Part shown: positions 8,841-19,600 of the stretch, in pieces
How positions within the stretch are numbered: position 1 is the first letter of the stretch
Layout of the letters: each line of letters opens with the position of its first letter
NCBI GenBank assembly: GCA_002698785.1
Contig: PAAG01000059.1
Coordinates: forward strand, 647,791-711,790
DNA from: Verrucomicrobiales bacterium
Lineage (GTDB): Bacteria > Verrucomicrobiota > Verrucomicrobiia > Verrucomicrobiales > DEV007
DNA length: 64,000 bases
Reading direction: 5' to 3'
Notes under the pieces: model-generated
What the model saw: the letters and a program-made list of their open reading frames with translations, nothing else
Databases searched by the model: none
Told to the model about the DNA's origin: nothing
Program-made: the position numbers and the translations under genes

Positions 8841-10469
8841 TCACTTGGCTAGCGCCAGGTAGATGATGAGCACAGAGACAATCAAGATCGCGCCCACAAT
8901 AGGAGCCGGTTTCCATGGTGTGAGGTCCACCGCCTGTGCATCCGCCTGCACGTATCTCGTCTTTCGCTTGAACACGAGCCCCAGCAGGAGCTGTAGCACG
9001 ACAAGAAATCCGAACACAGCTCCCATAAAGTGATAGCCCGAACCAAACGTGTTTGAAATCCAGTCACCACCGAAGAACGTTCCGCATATCATGATCACCA
9101 ATCCAACGATGATGGAAATGAACGCAGATCTTCCATCCGCAGTCTTGTTGAACATTCCTACCAGAATAGCGCCTAACAGGGGTATAAAGTAAACACCGTT
9201 CAGTTTCTGAAAATATCCGAAAATCCCTTCGATGCCCATGAAGATGAGTGGCGCACTTACCGCCGCGAATACCGCAACAATCGCGCTGCACCAACGACCC
9301 GACTTCACCACCTGAGCATGGGTAGCATCTTTATTGATCGTCTTCTTATATACCCCGAGCGAAAAGAGCGTCGCACTTGAGTTCAACACGGAATTGAACG
9401 TGGAGAGGATAGAACCCACAACGACAGCCGCAAAGAACCCTGTCAAAGCGTCAGGCAAGACCAAGCGCACCAATGATCCGTAGACTTTCTGATCCTCAAT
9501 GTCTCCGTTTGGTTTGACGATCCCCGCTTTGAAATCCGGGTTCTCCATCGCGATGTGCAGGGCCACAATCCCGGGGAGGATGAGAATAATAGGAGCCAAA
9601 ATCTTAAAGAATGCAGCTAACAGAACACCTTTCTGTCCCTCTGCGAGATTCTTTGCCCCAAAGGTTCGCTGAATGATTTGCTGGTTCGTGCACCAGTAGA
9701 AGAAATTCAAAAGTAACACGCCCGTGAATAGCGTTGGCCAGTGCACGTCCTCACCTTCTTTACCAAGAGATACAAATGCATCCGGATTCTCCGCCTTGAT
9801 CTCTTTGAAAACACCAAAAATCGACTCTCCCTCTCCAGCTGCGTATTCCAGCGAAAAATAGGTCATCAGAAGACCACCAACGAGCAAGCCTGCTCCATTA
9901 AATGTATCAGATACCGCGACCGCTCGGAGACCGCCGAAAACGGCGTATGCCGAACCGACAATTGCGATAAATCCAACAACAAGCCAAATAACGGCCGTTT
10001 CTCCCAATCCGAGCATCCCGGGCAGGTCGAGCATGTAGCTGAGCGCACTCGCTCCACTGAAGAGAACGAAGGGCAAAAGGATCAGCATATACGCCACTAC
10101 GAAAATCCCGGTGGTAAGCGCTCGAACTTTCGCGTCGTAACGCTCTTCCAGGAACTGCGGGATCGTAGCGATTCCAGATTTCAAATATCTCGGCAGGAAG
10201 AAAAGCGCGAGTACGACAAGGGACATCCCAGCGATCACCTCCCATGCCATCACGGATAGACCATCAATGAATGCGCCACCGTTCAACCCGACCAATTGTT
10301 CGGTTGAGAGGTTTGTCAGGAGCAATGACCCGGCGATCACTATGCCAGTAAGGCTTCGGCCTGCGAGGAAGAAACCATCTTCGGTATCGGTGCCTTTTCC
10401 GCGCGTGATCCACCAAGTCAACACAGCCACAAGAGCTGTGAAGAGAACAAAAGTTACAAGAGTGAGCAT
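8841..10469 (-). CDS. Sodium/solute symporter (SSS family), probably for galactose or a related sugar
   Basis: 542 residues with about 14 hydrophobic segments. The N-terminal FFLAGRSLTGIVIAGSLL and NLSTEQLVGLNG patterns and SAYAVFGGLRAVAVSDTFN are typical of the SGLT-like branch, which imports sugars or inositol with sodium. It is the last gene of a three-gene unit after galK and galM with 26 bases separating it from galM, so galactose is the natural substrate guess. This is inferred from position; the sequence alone only supports an SSS family sugar-type symporter. Expression probably follows the divergent XylR-type regulator. Confidence 0.9.
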   Translation of the reverse strand: MLTLVTFVLFTALVAVLTWWITRGKGTDTEDGFFLAGRSLTGIVIAGSLLLTNLSTEQLVGLNGGAFIDGLSVMAWEVIAGMSLVVLALFFLPRYLKSGIATIPQFLEERYDAKVRALTTGIFVVAYMLILLPFVLFSGASALSYMLDLPGMLGLGETAVIWLVVGFIAIVGSAYAVFGGLRAVAVSDTFNGAGLLVGGLLMTYFSLEYAAGEGESIFGVFKEIKAENPDAFVSLGKEGEDVHWPTLFTGVLLLNFFYWCTNQQIIQRTFGAKNLAEGQKGVLLAAFFKILAPIILILPGIVALHIAMENPDFKAGIVKPNGDIEDQKVYGSLVRLVLPDALTGFFAAVVVGSILSTFNSVLNSSATLFSLGVYKKTINKDATHAQVVKSGRWCSAIVAVFAAVSAPLIFMGIEGIFGYFQKLNGVYFIPLLGAILVGMFNKTADGRSAFISIIVGLVIMICGTFFGGDWISNTFGSGYHFMGAVFGFLVVLQLLLGLVFKRKTRYVQADAQAVDLTPWKPAPIVGAILIVSVLIIYLALAK

Positions 10470-10495
10470 GACAGGGTCTTTATCAGGAAAACCGA

Positions 10496-11632
10496 TTACT
10501 CGGCAGAAAAGGTATGCACCATCTTGTGATAATAGGTTTCGCCAGGGCGGAGAACGGCCGATGGAAACTCAGGATGGTTTGGAGCATCTGGGAAATTTTC
10601 CGTTTCGAGACAAAGAGCGGTTCGGTGCTGATAGGCTACCCCACCTTTTCCAGTGGCCGTCCCATCGAGGAAGTTCCCCCCATAGAATTGCACGGCAGGT
10701 TGGTTCGTCGAAATTTCCAATACACGCCCCGTTTCAGGGTCCTTCACCTTCGCGGCGTTCCAAAGATCGCCGTCAGCAGTTTCGTTGAGAACCCATGCGT
10801 GATCGTATCCCCCGCCCAGTTTAAGGGCCTCAAAGTCATCTTCCACGCGATCGCCAATAGCGGTTGGCTTCGTGAAATCCATCGGTGTATCTGCTACTGC
10901 GGCTTTGTCACCAGTTGGGATAAGCCCCGCATTGGTGGGAAGGTATTCATCAGCGAAAAGTGTGAGCATGTGATCGTTGATCGAAGTGGTTGGATCTCCA
11001 CTGAGATTCCAGTAGGAATGATGAACGATATTCAGGACAGTCGGAGCTTTTGTGGTCGCTTTCGCTTCCCAGACTAGCTCATTGTTATCGGTCAGCGTGT
11101 AAGTGACCTCCACGGTCAGCTCGCCCGGATATCCTTCTTCACCGTCTGCACTGACGTAGGTCAGCTTTACACCACGCTCCCCTTCCTTCTCAAAACCCTC
11201 GCCTGACCAGAGCACCTTATCGAATCCTACCGTTCCTCCATGAAGGGCACAGGGAATGCCGCCCGGATCGTTGTTCGTCACAAGAGTGTATTCTTTTCCG
11301 TCGAGGGTAAATTTGCCATCCGCAATACGGTTACCGAACCGACCGACCGTCGCACCAAAATAGGAAGTGTTTGTCAGCCAGCCTTCCAGCGTGTCATATC
11401 CATGAGTGACATCGGCAAAGTTTCCGTCTTTGTCAGGGGCAGTAACGGAAACGAGAATCGCTCCATACTCCGTCACTTTCGCCTCCATCCCATTTTTATT
11501 GGTGAGAGTGAAGATCTTCACTTCTTTTCCATCCGGCATTTTCCCGTAGGTGGATTCTTTCATTTCTCCATAGCTGGTGGCGATCGAAGCGCTCATAAGG
11601 GCAAAGGCTAACAGTAAATTCAGGGGTTTCAT
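10496..11632 (-). CDS. galM: Exported aldose 1-epimerase (galactose mutarotase)
   Basis: 378 residues. It interconverts alpha- and beta-anomers of galactose. A signal peptide at residues 1-22 (MKPLNLLLAFALMSASIATS) indicates export, so the enzyme works in the periplasm, before uptake. Family motifs: GRFGNRIADGKF near residue 98, the catalytic-type histidines in CALHGG (residue 131) and VHHSYWNLSG (about 204-205), and the catalytic glutamate region CLETENFPDAPNHPEFP near the C-terminus. It sits between galK (12 bases upstream) and the symporter. Periplasmic mutarotases coupled to a symporter are known in Bacteroidota and PVC bacteria; the link here is inferred from the operon. Confidence 0.93.
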   Translation of the reverse strand: MKPLNLLLAFALMSASIATSYGEMKESTYGKMPDGKEVKIFTLTNKNGMEAKVTEYGAILVSVTAPDKDGNFADVTHGYDTLEGWLTNTSYFGATVGRFGNRIADGKFTLDGKEYTLVTNNDPGGIPCALHGGTVGFDKVLWSGEGFEKEGERGVKLTYVSADGEEGYPGELTVEVTYTLTDNNELVWEAKATTKAPTVLNIVHHSYWNLSGDPTTSINDHMLTLFADEYLPTNAGLIPTGDKAAVADTPMDFTKPTAIGDRVEDDFEALKLGGGYDHAWVLNETADGDLWNAAKVKDPETGRVLEISTNQPAVQFYGGNFLDGTATGKGGVAYQHRTALCLETENFPDAPNHPEFPSAVLRPGETYYHKMVHTFSAE

Positions 11633-11644
11633 GGATTCGTGGGG

Positions 11645-12802
11645 TTAGTCTACGGGAACGGCGTGGGCTCCGTCGACGGCTGATGTTATAAAGCAATTCA
11701 GTGCGCGGCCAAACTTTTCCCGATATCTTTTTTCGAGAAAGGTTTTCAAATTTGAAGCGGAATCGGTCTTAACCAGACTGACAGTGGATCCGCCAAAGCC
11801 TCCACCAGTCATCCGAGATCCCACAAGTCCGCGATCCGGCCCGAATTCATAGGCGGCTTCGACGAGAGCATCCAGCTCCGGGCAACTCACCTCGTAGTTG
11901 TCCCTCAACGACTCATGCCCCGCTTTCATCAAGGCGCCGAGTTGCTCTTCGTCTCCAGCAGAGAGCGCCTCGGCGAAGTCCGCGACCCGCTTCATTTCCC
12001 CGATCGCATGGAGACTCCTTCGATAGAGCCGGTCACCAAGAGCATCGCGGTTTCTTTCGATCACGCCTAAATCCATTCCGCGAAATGAGTCTTCACCCAG
12101 AATTCGCAGCGCTTCTTCACAATCTTCCCGTCGTGCTTTGTATTCTCCGTCTCCCAGAGCGTGTTTTACCCCTGTGTCGGCGGCCAGTATCGAAACCCCA
12201 TCTGGAACTGGGTAGTAGCTGAAAGATAAATTTCGGCAGTCCAGACGCAGAACCTGCCCTTCTCTTCCGGCTCCAACGGCCAGCTGATCCATTATCCCGC
12301 AAGGGACACCGGCATATTCATGCTCGGCCCGCTGGCAGATGAGGGCCCGATCAACGACGTCCTGCTCTACTTCGCTGAACGACTCGACAAGAAGCGCAAT
12401 TCCCGTCTCCAGCGCCGCGCTGCTGCTCAGCCCTGCTCCGATCGGTAAGGTCGAACTGATCACCGCTCGAAACCCAGGCAATTGCACGCCGGCAGACTGA
12501 TACTCATGGAGGACCCCTACAATGTAATTCAGCCAACTCTCTTCAGGTGCTGTTCGCCGAGAAAGGTCATCCGTCGAAAATCGAACGGGGCTACCAACAC
12601 CCAATCCATCTGGAAAAATTTCGCATTCTCCTGCTGGAGCCGGCGACGCTGCGATTTCGATGCTTCGATCAATAGCAACAGGCATGACTTCTCCATCGAG
12701 ATAGTCGATATGCTCACCGATCAGATTGATTCGCCCCGGGGCCACAATCTTCACTGTCGCACCTGTATCAAATGTCTCCTCAAATGTTCTCAAGACGGAC
12801 AT
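11645..12802 (-). CDS. galK: Galactokinase
   Basis: 385 residues from the ATG at 12802, the usual length for GalK; the longer frame to 12973 overlaps the divergent regulator and has no conserved residues. It phosphorylates alpha-D-galactose to galactose 1-phosphate with ATP in the cytoplasm. The galactokinase signature GRINLIGEHIDY is at residues 23-34, the GHMP kinase ATP loop is PIGAGLSSSAALETG at about 115-130, and the third GHMP motif MTGGGFGGSTVSLV is near the C-terminus. It is the first gene of the unit galK-galM-symporter. No galT or galE is seen in the window, so the rest of the Leloir pathway must be elsewhere. Confidence 0.96.
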   Translation of the reverse strand: MSVLRTFEETFDTGATVKIVAPGRINLIGEHIDYLDGEVMPVAIDRSIEIAASPAPAGECEIFPDGLGVGSPVRFSTDDLSRRTAPEESWLNYIVGVLHEYQSAGVQLPGFRAVISSTLPIGAGLSSSAALETGIALLVESFSEVEQDVVDRALICQRAEHEYAGVPCGIMDQLAVGAGREGQVLRLDCRNLSFSYYPVPDGVSILAADTGVKHALGDGEYKARREDCEEALRILGEDSFRGMDLGVIERNRDALGDRLYRRSLHAIGEMKRVADFAEALSAGDEEQLGALMKAGHESLRDNYEVSCPELDALVEAAYEFGPDRGLVGSRMTGGGFGGSTVSLVKTDSASNLKTFLEKRYREKFGRALNCFITSAVDGAHAVPVD

Positions 12803-12896
12803 GAGCGGGCAGAATGACAGGAACCCACGATCACGGCAATGAAATGCGATTGAGAAAAAGGACGGAGTTTTGTAGGAATCGAACAACCATTTCTTT

Positions 12897-14045
12897 ATGC
12901 CGAACTCTCGAAAGCGAATCGCCTTACTCGTCGAAACATCCCTGGGATCTGGACGAGAAATTCTTCGCGGCATCGCTCGCTATGCTCGGCAATGTGGAGA
13001 CTGGCAGCTGTTTCATGCTGCTGGTGGACTACACGATCCACCTCCCGATTGGATAAACTACTGGGACGGAGATGGTGTGATTGCCCGAATCCAGAACAAA
13101 GCCATGTTGGAGGAATTGGTCTCACTTCGGGTTCCGGTTGTGGACGTACTCGGAGTTTGTGAAAACCGGTTTCCTCTCGTTCACGTGAACGACGAAGCTA
13201 TCGCAGAGATCGCAGCGGCACATTTTAAAGAACGCAATTTCCGCCATTTCGCCTTCTACGGCATAAAGGGTGAAAACTGGTCCGAACGTCGAGCCCTCGG
13301 ATTTAAGAATGCCTGTCGCGATTCCGGAACATTTCACATACTAGAAACAGCTCGAAAGCCTGCGGACCACGCTGACGAACGATTCTCTCAAGTTCAGCAA
13401 TGGATCGCCAGTTTGCCCAAGCCGGTTGCTATCATGGTCTGCAGTGATCAAAGAGGACTCGAGTTGCTGGAGGCGTGCCTATCAGAAAACATTCCAGTCC
13501 CCGAGCAAGTAGCGGTGGTAGGAGTCGATAATGACACAGCCCTTTGTGAAATCAGTGATCCCCCTCTTACCAGCGTGCGCGGAGGCCACTCTAATGTCGG
13601 TTTTGAATCCGCAGCGCTCCTGGATCGACTGATTGCAGGAGATGTATCGCCACCAGATCCACTCCTCGTGCCTCCGAACGGAATTGTCATTCGAGAATCG
13701 TCCGATATTCAGGCCATCTCCGACCCAGTTATCGCAAAAGGCATACACTACATTAGAGAACGGCTTTCAGAGCCGATTACCAATGACACGATAGCCCGCG
13801 CAGCAGGAGTGTCGCGAACGTTATTCCAGAAGCGCTTTCGCGAAGAAACCGGACAGTCCATCCGGACCTACATCCTGGAGAGAAGAGTTGAGCGCGCTAT
13901 TTCGCTGATAGAATCGACAGACATCCCGCTAATCGAAGTCGCGGAAAGAACGGGGTTTCGCCACCAGGAATATCTTGGCCAAGTGGTAAAACGGGCGACC
14001 GGGCTAACCCCCGGCATCCTCCGTAAAAAGTCTGAAAGGGCCTGA
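12897..14045 (+). CDS. XylR-type regulator: LacI-like ligand-binding domain fused to AraC DNA-binding domain
   Basis: 382 residues. Residues ~5-270 form a periplasmic-binding-protein-like sensor domain (RIALLVETSLGSGREILRGI at the start, then VAVVGVDNDTALCEISDPPL), as in E. coli XylR. Residues ~280-382 are an AraC-type double helix-turn-helix (NDTIARAAGVSRTLFQKRFR and PLIEVAERTGFRHQEYLGQV, ending GLTPGILRK). Proteins of this layout activate sugar operons on binding the sugar. It is divergent from galK with 94 bases between the start codons, so it very likely controls the galactose unit and perhaps itself. I could not pick out a convincing operator by eye. It converges with the small membrane-protein gene at 14054. 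Confidence 0.92.
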   Translation: MPNSRKRIALLVETSLGSGREILRGIARYARQCGDWQLFHAAGGLHDPPPDWINYWDGDGVIARIQNKAMLEELVSLRVPVVDVLGVCENRFPLVHVNDEAIAEIAAAHFKERNFRHFAFYGIKGENWSERRALGFKNACRDSGTFHILETARKPADHADERFSQVQQWIASLPKPVAIMVCSDQRGLELLEACLSENIPVPEQVAVVGVDNDTALCEISDPPLTSVRGGHSNVGFESAALLDRLIAGDVSPPDPLLVPPNGIVIRESSDIQAISDPVIAKGIHYIRERLSEPITNDTIARAAGVSRTLFQKRFREETGQSIRTYILERRVERAISLIESTDIPLIEVAERTGFRHQEYLGQVVKRATGLTPGILRKKSERA

Positions 14046-14053
14046 CGCGATTT

Positions 14054-14611
14054 CTACGAATACGGATCAGATCCCTCGGCCACTAACTTGAGAAATCCAT
14101 CACCGGCACCTTCGATTGTCGCGTATTCGGGCGTCGCATCGATCGAGGTCACGGGAGAATACGCTCGAAAAATCCCGGACACAGCAATCGCAACGATCCC
14201 AACAAAACAAGACGCAAGACTCAGCGTCAGGATCCCAGCAAGGAGAACCAGCGCCCCTACGGCCAGTGTAGACCATGTCAAAGCGACTGCGACCACATGA
14301 TTCTCGTGATGCTTCTTGGAAAGCCCAACATTAACAACGGGCTGCTTCCCAAACCAAGTCTTCGGATTTTTCGGATTTCGCAGCGAAATCGCAACCTGCT
14401 TGCTGGCCCTTCTACCGCTCTTGATGCAGTGGTCGGTGGGAACTGCGCCACCATTCTCAAGGATAATCTTTCTCCCCGATCGATAGCACGAGGGAGTCGA
14501 TTCGAGTTTTTCCTCTGATTGAGGAGCAATTTCAACCGGCTCGGGAGGAACAGGCTGAAGATGTTGTCCGGAAATGGAGCCGGAAACGGGTGTGGTTTGC
14601 TCGGTTGTCAT
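14054..14611 (-). CDS. Small membrane protein with vestigial zinc-ribbon-like motif
   Basis: 185 residues from the ATG at 14611; another ATG at 14623 is equally possible and neither has a clear ribosome site. The N-terminal third is proline- and glutamate-rich. A central segment (CYRSGRKIILENGGAVPTDHC followed after two residues by SGRR) resembles a PVC and proteobacterial family in which a C-x-x-C type ribbon sits before two membrane helices, with KKHHENH matching the basic loop. Two hydrophobic helices follow at about residues 108-155 (VALTWSTLAVGALVLLAGIL). The short C-terminal tail is acidic. Function unknown. It is divergent from the sigma factor gene, 135 bases apart, and may share its control region. 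Confidence 0.6.
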   Translation of the reverse strand: MTTEQTTPVSGSISGQHLQPVPPEPVEIAPQSEEKLESTPSCYRSGRKIILENGGAVPTDHCIKSGRRASKQVAISLRNPKNPKTWFGKQPVVNVGLSKKHHENHVVAVALTWSTLAVGALVLLAGILTLSLASCFVGIVAIAVSGIFRAYSPVTSIDATPEYATIEGAGDGFLKLVAEGSDPYS

Positions 14612-14746
14612 GGTTATTGGCATGTTGTGCAAAAAAATAGGGAGCAACACCTGTGCCAAAAAGACCGGGACTGTGACGAGTTCGGTATAAAGAAAATCGA
14701 AAAAAGTTGTCCAAAATTTCGACGAGCGGACCTTACCTACCCAGAG

Positions 14747-15283
14747 ATGCCCCCGAAAGACACAGATTCGTCAACTGAGAACTACCTCAACTTGTTGAAC
14801 GAGAATGAGAAAGGAATCTCAGCCTACGTGCACTCACTGGTTCTCGATCGAGCGGACGCCGAAGATATCCTCCAGGCCTGCAAGCTGACTATGTGGAAGC
14901 AATTCGACAAATTTGAACTAGGCACAAATTTCCTCGCCTGGGGGCGAAAGATCGCTTTGAACCAGATATTGAATTATCGGAGATCTGCGAAAAGAAAACC
15001 TGTCTTCTCAGCTGACCCCGAATTCATCGAGGCGATTGCTCAGGAAATTGATCGTCAAAACGAATCTCTTTCTGCCCGCTCTGAAGCTTTGCGATTCTGT
15101 CTTAAAAAGCTTCCTGAAAGCCAGCGCAAGACAGTTCTACTTCGCTATTACGAGGATCAGGACATCTCAGAAATCGCAGAAGTAACGGATCGGACGGAAG
15201 GAGCTGTTTACCGGCTACTGAGCCGTATCAGGGCGAGTCTGAACACCTGTATTACGAAACGACTTTCCTCCTCTCCTGCATGA
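14747..15283 (+). CDS. RNA polymerase sigma-70 factor, ECF-like (PVC subfamily)
   Basis: 178 residues from the ATG at 14747; the reading frame is open further upstream but those codons do not look like sigma factor. Region 2 is seen as VHSLVLDRADAEDILQACKL and TNFLAWGRKIALNQILNYRR, region 4 as LPESQRKTVLLRYYEDQDIS followed by DRTEGAVYRLLSRIR. It directs RNA polymerase to an alternative promoter set. Its TGA stop overlaps the ATG of the FecR-like gene (ATGA), so the sigma factor and its likely membrane partner are co-translated. The unit continues with the PSD1-type cytochrome protein and DUF1501 protein, so it may control their expression; this arrangement recurs many times in verrucomicrobial and planctomycete genomes. 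Confidence 0.93.
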   Translation: MPPKDTDSSTENYLNLLNENEKGISAYVHSLVLDRADAEDILQACKLTMWKQFDKFELGTNFLAWGRKIALNQILNYRRSAKRKPVFSADPEFIEAIAQEIDRQNESLSARSEALRFCLKKLPESQRKTVLLRYYEDQDISEIAEVTDRTEGAVYRLLSRIRASLNTCITKRLSSSPA

Positions 15284-16662
15284 ATTACGACGAACTCATC
15301 GACCGCTCTCTGGACGGTCAACTTACCGAAGCCGAATGGAATGAGCTTCAAGCAGCAATCATTGCTGACAACGCGCTACGCTCGAAGTATGTAGAGCAAC
15401 GGTGGCTGCACGCCCAACTCTCCGCAGAGGCGGACTCGCTACCTCATATCTTCAAGGAAGAGTCGGTTTCCAACGATAGCAAAAGGAGGCCTATCATTTC
15501 CTACTGGATCAATGCGGCAGCCGCGATTGTCGTGCTAGCCTTGGGTGCCGCACTTTTGTTCAAGAAACCGGAGACTCCAACAGTCGCAACGCTGATCGAA
15601 GCGAAAGACTGCCGATGGGCTGGCTCTGAACTCCCGACATACGAAGGAGCGGAGTTACCCGCGGGAACGCTTTCCCTTGTTGAAGGGATGGCAACCATTC
15701 AATTTCACAGCGGTGCAACCGTAACACTCGAAGCACCGGCTGTTCTGGACGTGAAATCTGAAATGCAGTGTCATCTCGTAGAAGGCTCAGTAGTAGCGGA
15801 CGTGCCGGAATCTGCGCATGGATTTACGATCAAAACCGAGAAGATGGAAGTCATCGACCTGGGCACGAAGTTTGGAGTCACGTCATCCCCGATCGGCGGC
15901 TCGCATGTCTTCGTTTTCGAAGGTGAAGTCAAAGTAAACCAGGACGAAGTAGATAAACCAACTCACATTTTGACCGGCAAGTCACTTCATCTTGGAAGCA
16001 CCCCGACAGCTCCTGACCAGGAAATTTCGCGAACGGAACAACCGACTCCCAAAGAAGGAAACTGGACTGCTATTACCACCGCCGTCGGGCGCGGTAAAGA
16101 TGCCTACATTCGCTTTGGTGACGCCCACGGCCCCACTGGTAATCAGCCCGTCTTGATGGTGAAAAAGACAGACCTTGCAGCACCTAATAATCGACGTGCT
16201 TTGTTAACTTTTGATCTGGGTTCTCTTCGAACGAAACGCGTGGAGGCCGGACACCTCACCTTGAAGATGGAAGCGAGCGGTCTGGGATTCGCCTCGATGG
16301 TCCCTGATTCCCAGTTTGCGGTGTATGGCGTCCTCGATCCTGCCATCGACACATGGAGGGAAAGCAAGTTACTGTGGGAAAATGCTCCCGAACCCGTTGT
16401 CGCCGATACGTTTGATTCCAAGACATTTGTTCGACTTGCGGAATTCGAAATTCGAAAGGGGTCACCACATAAGCTGATCGACATTTCTTCCGATGAACTG
16501 GGCAAATTTATCTCCGATCACAAGGGTACCCTTGCTACCTTGATGATTGTTCGAGAGACAGGAGAATTTGATCAACAAGGACTGGTTCATGCATTTGCTT
16601 CTAAAGAACATCCGTCCGGACCTGCTCCAACACTTTGGATAAAAACCGCTTCCCTGAAATGA
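15280..16662 (+). CDS. FecR-domain membrane protein with C-terminal DNRLRE-like domain
   Basis: 460 residues. The N-terminal ~65 residues are cytoplasmic and look like the sigma-binding part of FecR-type proteins (LDGQLTEAEWNELQAAIIAD). A single membrane helix lies at about residues 73-95. The FecR domain follows at about 120-230, with the hallmark VIDLGTKFGV near residue 190. The last ~190 residues (AYIRFGDAHGPTGNQPVLMV, RRALLTFDLGSL) look like a DNRLRE-type beta-sandwich, a fold often found on secreted carbohydrate-associated proteins. The family senses a signal outside the cytoplasmic membrane and passes it to the sigma factor made from the overlapping upstream gene. Its stop overlaps the next start (ATGA). 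The DNRLRE call is a resemblance by eye. Confidence 0.85.
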   Translation: MNYDELIDRSLDGQLTEAEWNELQAAIIADNALRSKYVEQRWLHAQLSAEADSLPHIFKEESVSNDSKRRPIISYWINAAAAIVVLALGAALLFKKPETPTVATLIEAKDCRWAGSELPTYEGAELPAGTLSLVEGMATIQFHSGATVTLEAPAVLDVKSEMQCHLVEGSVVADVPESAHGFTIKTEKMEVIDLGTKFGVTSSPIGGSHVFVFEGEVKVNQDEVDKPTHILTGKSLHLGSTPTAPDQEISRTEQPTPKEGNWTAITTAVGRGKDAYIRFGDAHGPTGNQPVLMVKKTDLAAPNNRRALLTFDLGSLRTKRVEAGHLTLKMEASGLGFASMVPDSQFAVYGVLDPAIDTWRESKLLWENAPEPVVADTFDSKTFVRLAEFEIRKGSPHKLIDISSDELGKFISDHKGTLATLMIVRETGEFDQQGLVHAFASKEHPSGPAPTLWIKTASLK

Positions 16663-19600
16663 GACTGAAAACCTCCCTAACTATCCTGACATTAGCGCTC
16701 TCACCGGCTCTTCTGAGATCCGCCGACGTAGAAGCGTTGAAGTTTTTCGAAAATCACGTAAGACCCTTGCTTTCGGCAGAGTGTTATGATTGCCATGGCC
16801 CTGAAAAAGAGAAAGGTGGATTACGTCTCGATCATAAGGATCACATTCTGAAAGGTGGAGGCACAGGCCCGGCAATTGTCGTTGGAAAGCCTGATGATTC
16901 ACTTCTGGTCGAGGCCATTCGGAGAGATGATCCGGATTTTGCAATGCCTCCTAAAAAGGAGCTTACAGAAGAGCAGGTGTCCACACTGGAACAATGGATC
17001 GCAATGGGAGCTCCCTGGCCGGCGGAAGCAGCCGATAAGAGCGATCTCGATGAGAATGGATTTTCCTCCGAAGACCACGCTTGGTGGGCGGTCCAACCAC
17101 TTGCAGAGGTTACCGTCCCCGACAACGGAACCGAGTGGGCTAAGAACGAGATTGACCATTTCATTGCCCGGAAGCTCGAAGAGAAGCAATTACAGCCCGC
17201 AGAAACTGCTGACTCTATCGAACTCGTTCGTCGAATTTACTTTGACCTGCACGGACTGCCGCCGACTGCAGACGAAGCAAATGCGTTTCAATCTGCTTAC
17301 AAGGAAAATCCTGACAAGGCTATCTCAGACTTGGTCGACAAACTTCTCGATAGCCCCCGTTACGGCGAACGCTGGGGACAGCATTGGCTGGACGTAGTTC
17401 GCTATGCAGAGAGCGACGGCTATCGCGCCGATGGATACCGCCCCGACACCTACCGCTATCGCGACTATGTGATTCAGTCATTCAACGAAGACAAACCCTA
17501 CACACAATTCGTAAAAGAGCAGCTCGCAGCCGATGAGTTCGCGGCTGACGATCCTGACAAGTTCATCGCAACGGCCTTTCTCCGCCTTGGAATCTACGAA
17601 TACAACCAGAGAAATGCCGAAATGCACTGGGATATCATCATGACGGAGATGACTAACGTCACTGGCGAAGCATTTCTCGGATTGGGAATTGGATGTGCCC
17701 AATGCCACGATCACAAATTCGACCCGATTCTTCAGAAAGACCATTTCGCTCTGCGAGCGTTCTTAAGTTCAACATGGTGGCCCGAACACGAAGTTCTCGC
17801 TACGCCGGAGGAGAAGGCCGAATACGATAAGCAGATGGCCGCCTGGGAGGCCAAAGCCGGTGAGATACAGGCGCAGATTGACGAGATGCAAAAAGCTCGT
17901 CTTGAGAGCGCTCAGAAAGGGTCCGTGAAACAGTTCCCTGAAAACGTCCAGGAAATCTACTGGAAGCCTGCCGAAGAACGAAATGCGTATGAAGAACAAA
18001 TCGCTCAACTCGTCCAGCGTCAGGTCGAATGGAGTCAGGGCCGAGTAGATTGGAAAAAGACTTTTGCATCCGACAAAGAGAAGCTGGCCAAGTATGAAGA
18101 CCTGACGAAGAAGCTGAAAGAGTTCGAAGACCTGAAGCCGAAACCACTTCCTACTGCATTCATATCAACGGACACCGGCCCAGAAGCTGCCGCCACATAC
18201 ATTGAGAAGCGTGGCAAGAAAGAGGAGGTAGAGCCTGCTTATCTGACCTTACTCGACCTCCCAGCTCCAAAGATTAAGCCGACGGAAGAGACAACTGGCC
18301 GCCGTCTGGCTCTGGCTAACTGGATTGCCAGCGAGGACAATCCTCTTTCCACTCGCGTGATCACAAACCGAATCTGGCAACATCATTTTGGAACTGGCCT
18401 GGTTCCGACGCCAAACGATTTCGGACAGCTCGGGGAAGAGCCGAGCCATCCTGAGCTTCTTGATTGGCTCACAGAGGAATTCATCGAAGGCGGTTGGAAA
18501 ATGAAGCCTATGCACAAACTCATCATGATGAGTGCTGCTTACCGCCAAACGGCAAAGCGTGAGCCTACAAGCGACGAGTCCATGACTGATCCCGAAAACC
18601 GCCTTTTGTGGCGTTTTCCACCTCGCCGCCTCAGTGCGGAGGAAATCCGTGATGCAATGCTGGTTGCATCGGGAGAGCTTCAGCAAAAGGAAGGCGGCCC
18701 CGCAGTCAGTGGCAGTTCGACGAATCGAAGCGTCTACGTGAAAAAGATCCGAAATACGAAAGATCCGATGATGGGCGCGTTCGACATGCCTTCCGGATTC
18801 AGTTCATCGCCTAACCGCACGGAGACAACTACCCCGACCCAGTCCCTCCTTCTCGTGAATGGAGACTTCGCAATGAAGCGCGCGAATGCCTTCGCGAAGA
18901 GTATCCTTGGTGGTAAGACATCTATTGATGAGGCAACTGTTCGTGAGGCGTACCGCGCCGCATATGGACGTGAGCCAGAACGGATCGAAGTAGATGGAGC
19001 TCTAGCATTCATCAACAACCAGATGAATGCAGTAGAAGGGCCGAAAGCGCCGGCTCCGAAATACCCAGACGAAAATGGTCTGCGCCCTATAACTCAGCAT
19101 TTTAAGGCAGGGCAATCACTCGACCTAGGAGAGAAGTCACTGTGGCTCCAGCCTGGTAGTCGTTTCGAACGCTTGCAAGCTACTGAGCTTGAACTCACTG
19201 GAGACGAGTTCACTATCGAAGCTGTCGCAAATCTGGATAGCATCCACAAAGACGCCTCGGTGAACACGCTATTCAGCCGATGGAACGGTAACCATAAAGA
19301 CTCAGGGTTCACTTTTGGTGTGACCAGTGAGAAATCTCGCTATGAGCCGCGTAATTTTATTATGCAGCTGATAGGTGACGACTTTCAGGGAAATCGCATC
19401 TATGACGTAGTCGCCTCCGATCTGCGTTTCCCTTTGAGTAAACCGGTTTACATCGCTGCTTCCGTCAAAGCGCAACCAGCGAAGGACGATGTCACGAAAG
19501 GGAGCGTGACCTTTTACATGAAAGATCTTTCCGATCCGAAGGCACCTCTCCAGTCAAAAACGGTGCCCCATGATATCGTCGGCGGGCTACACGCCGATAA

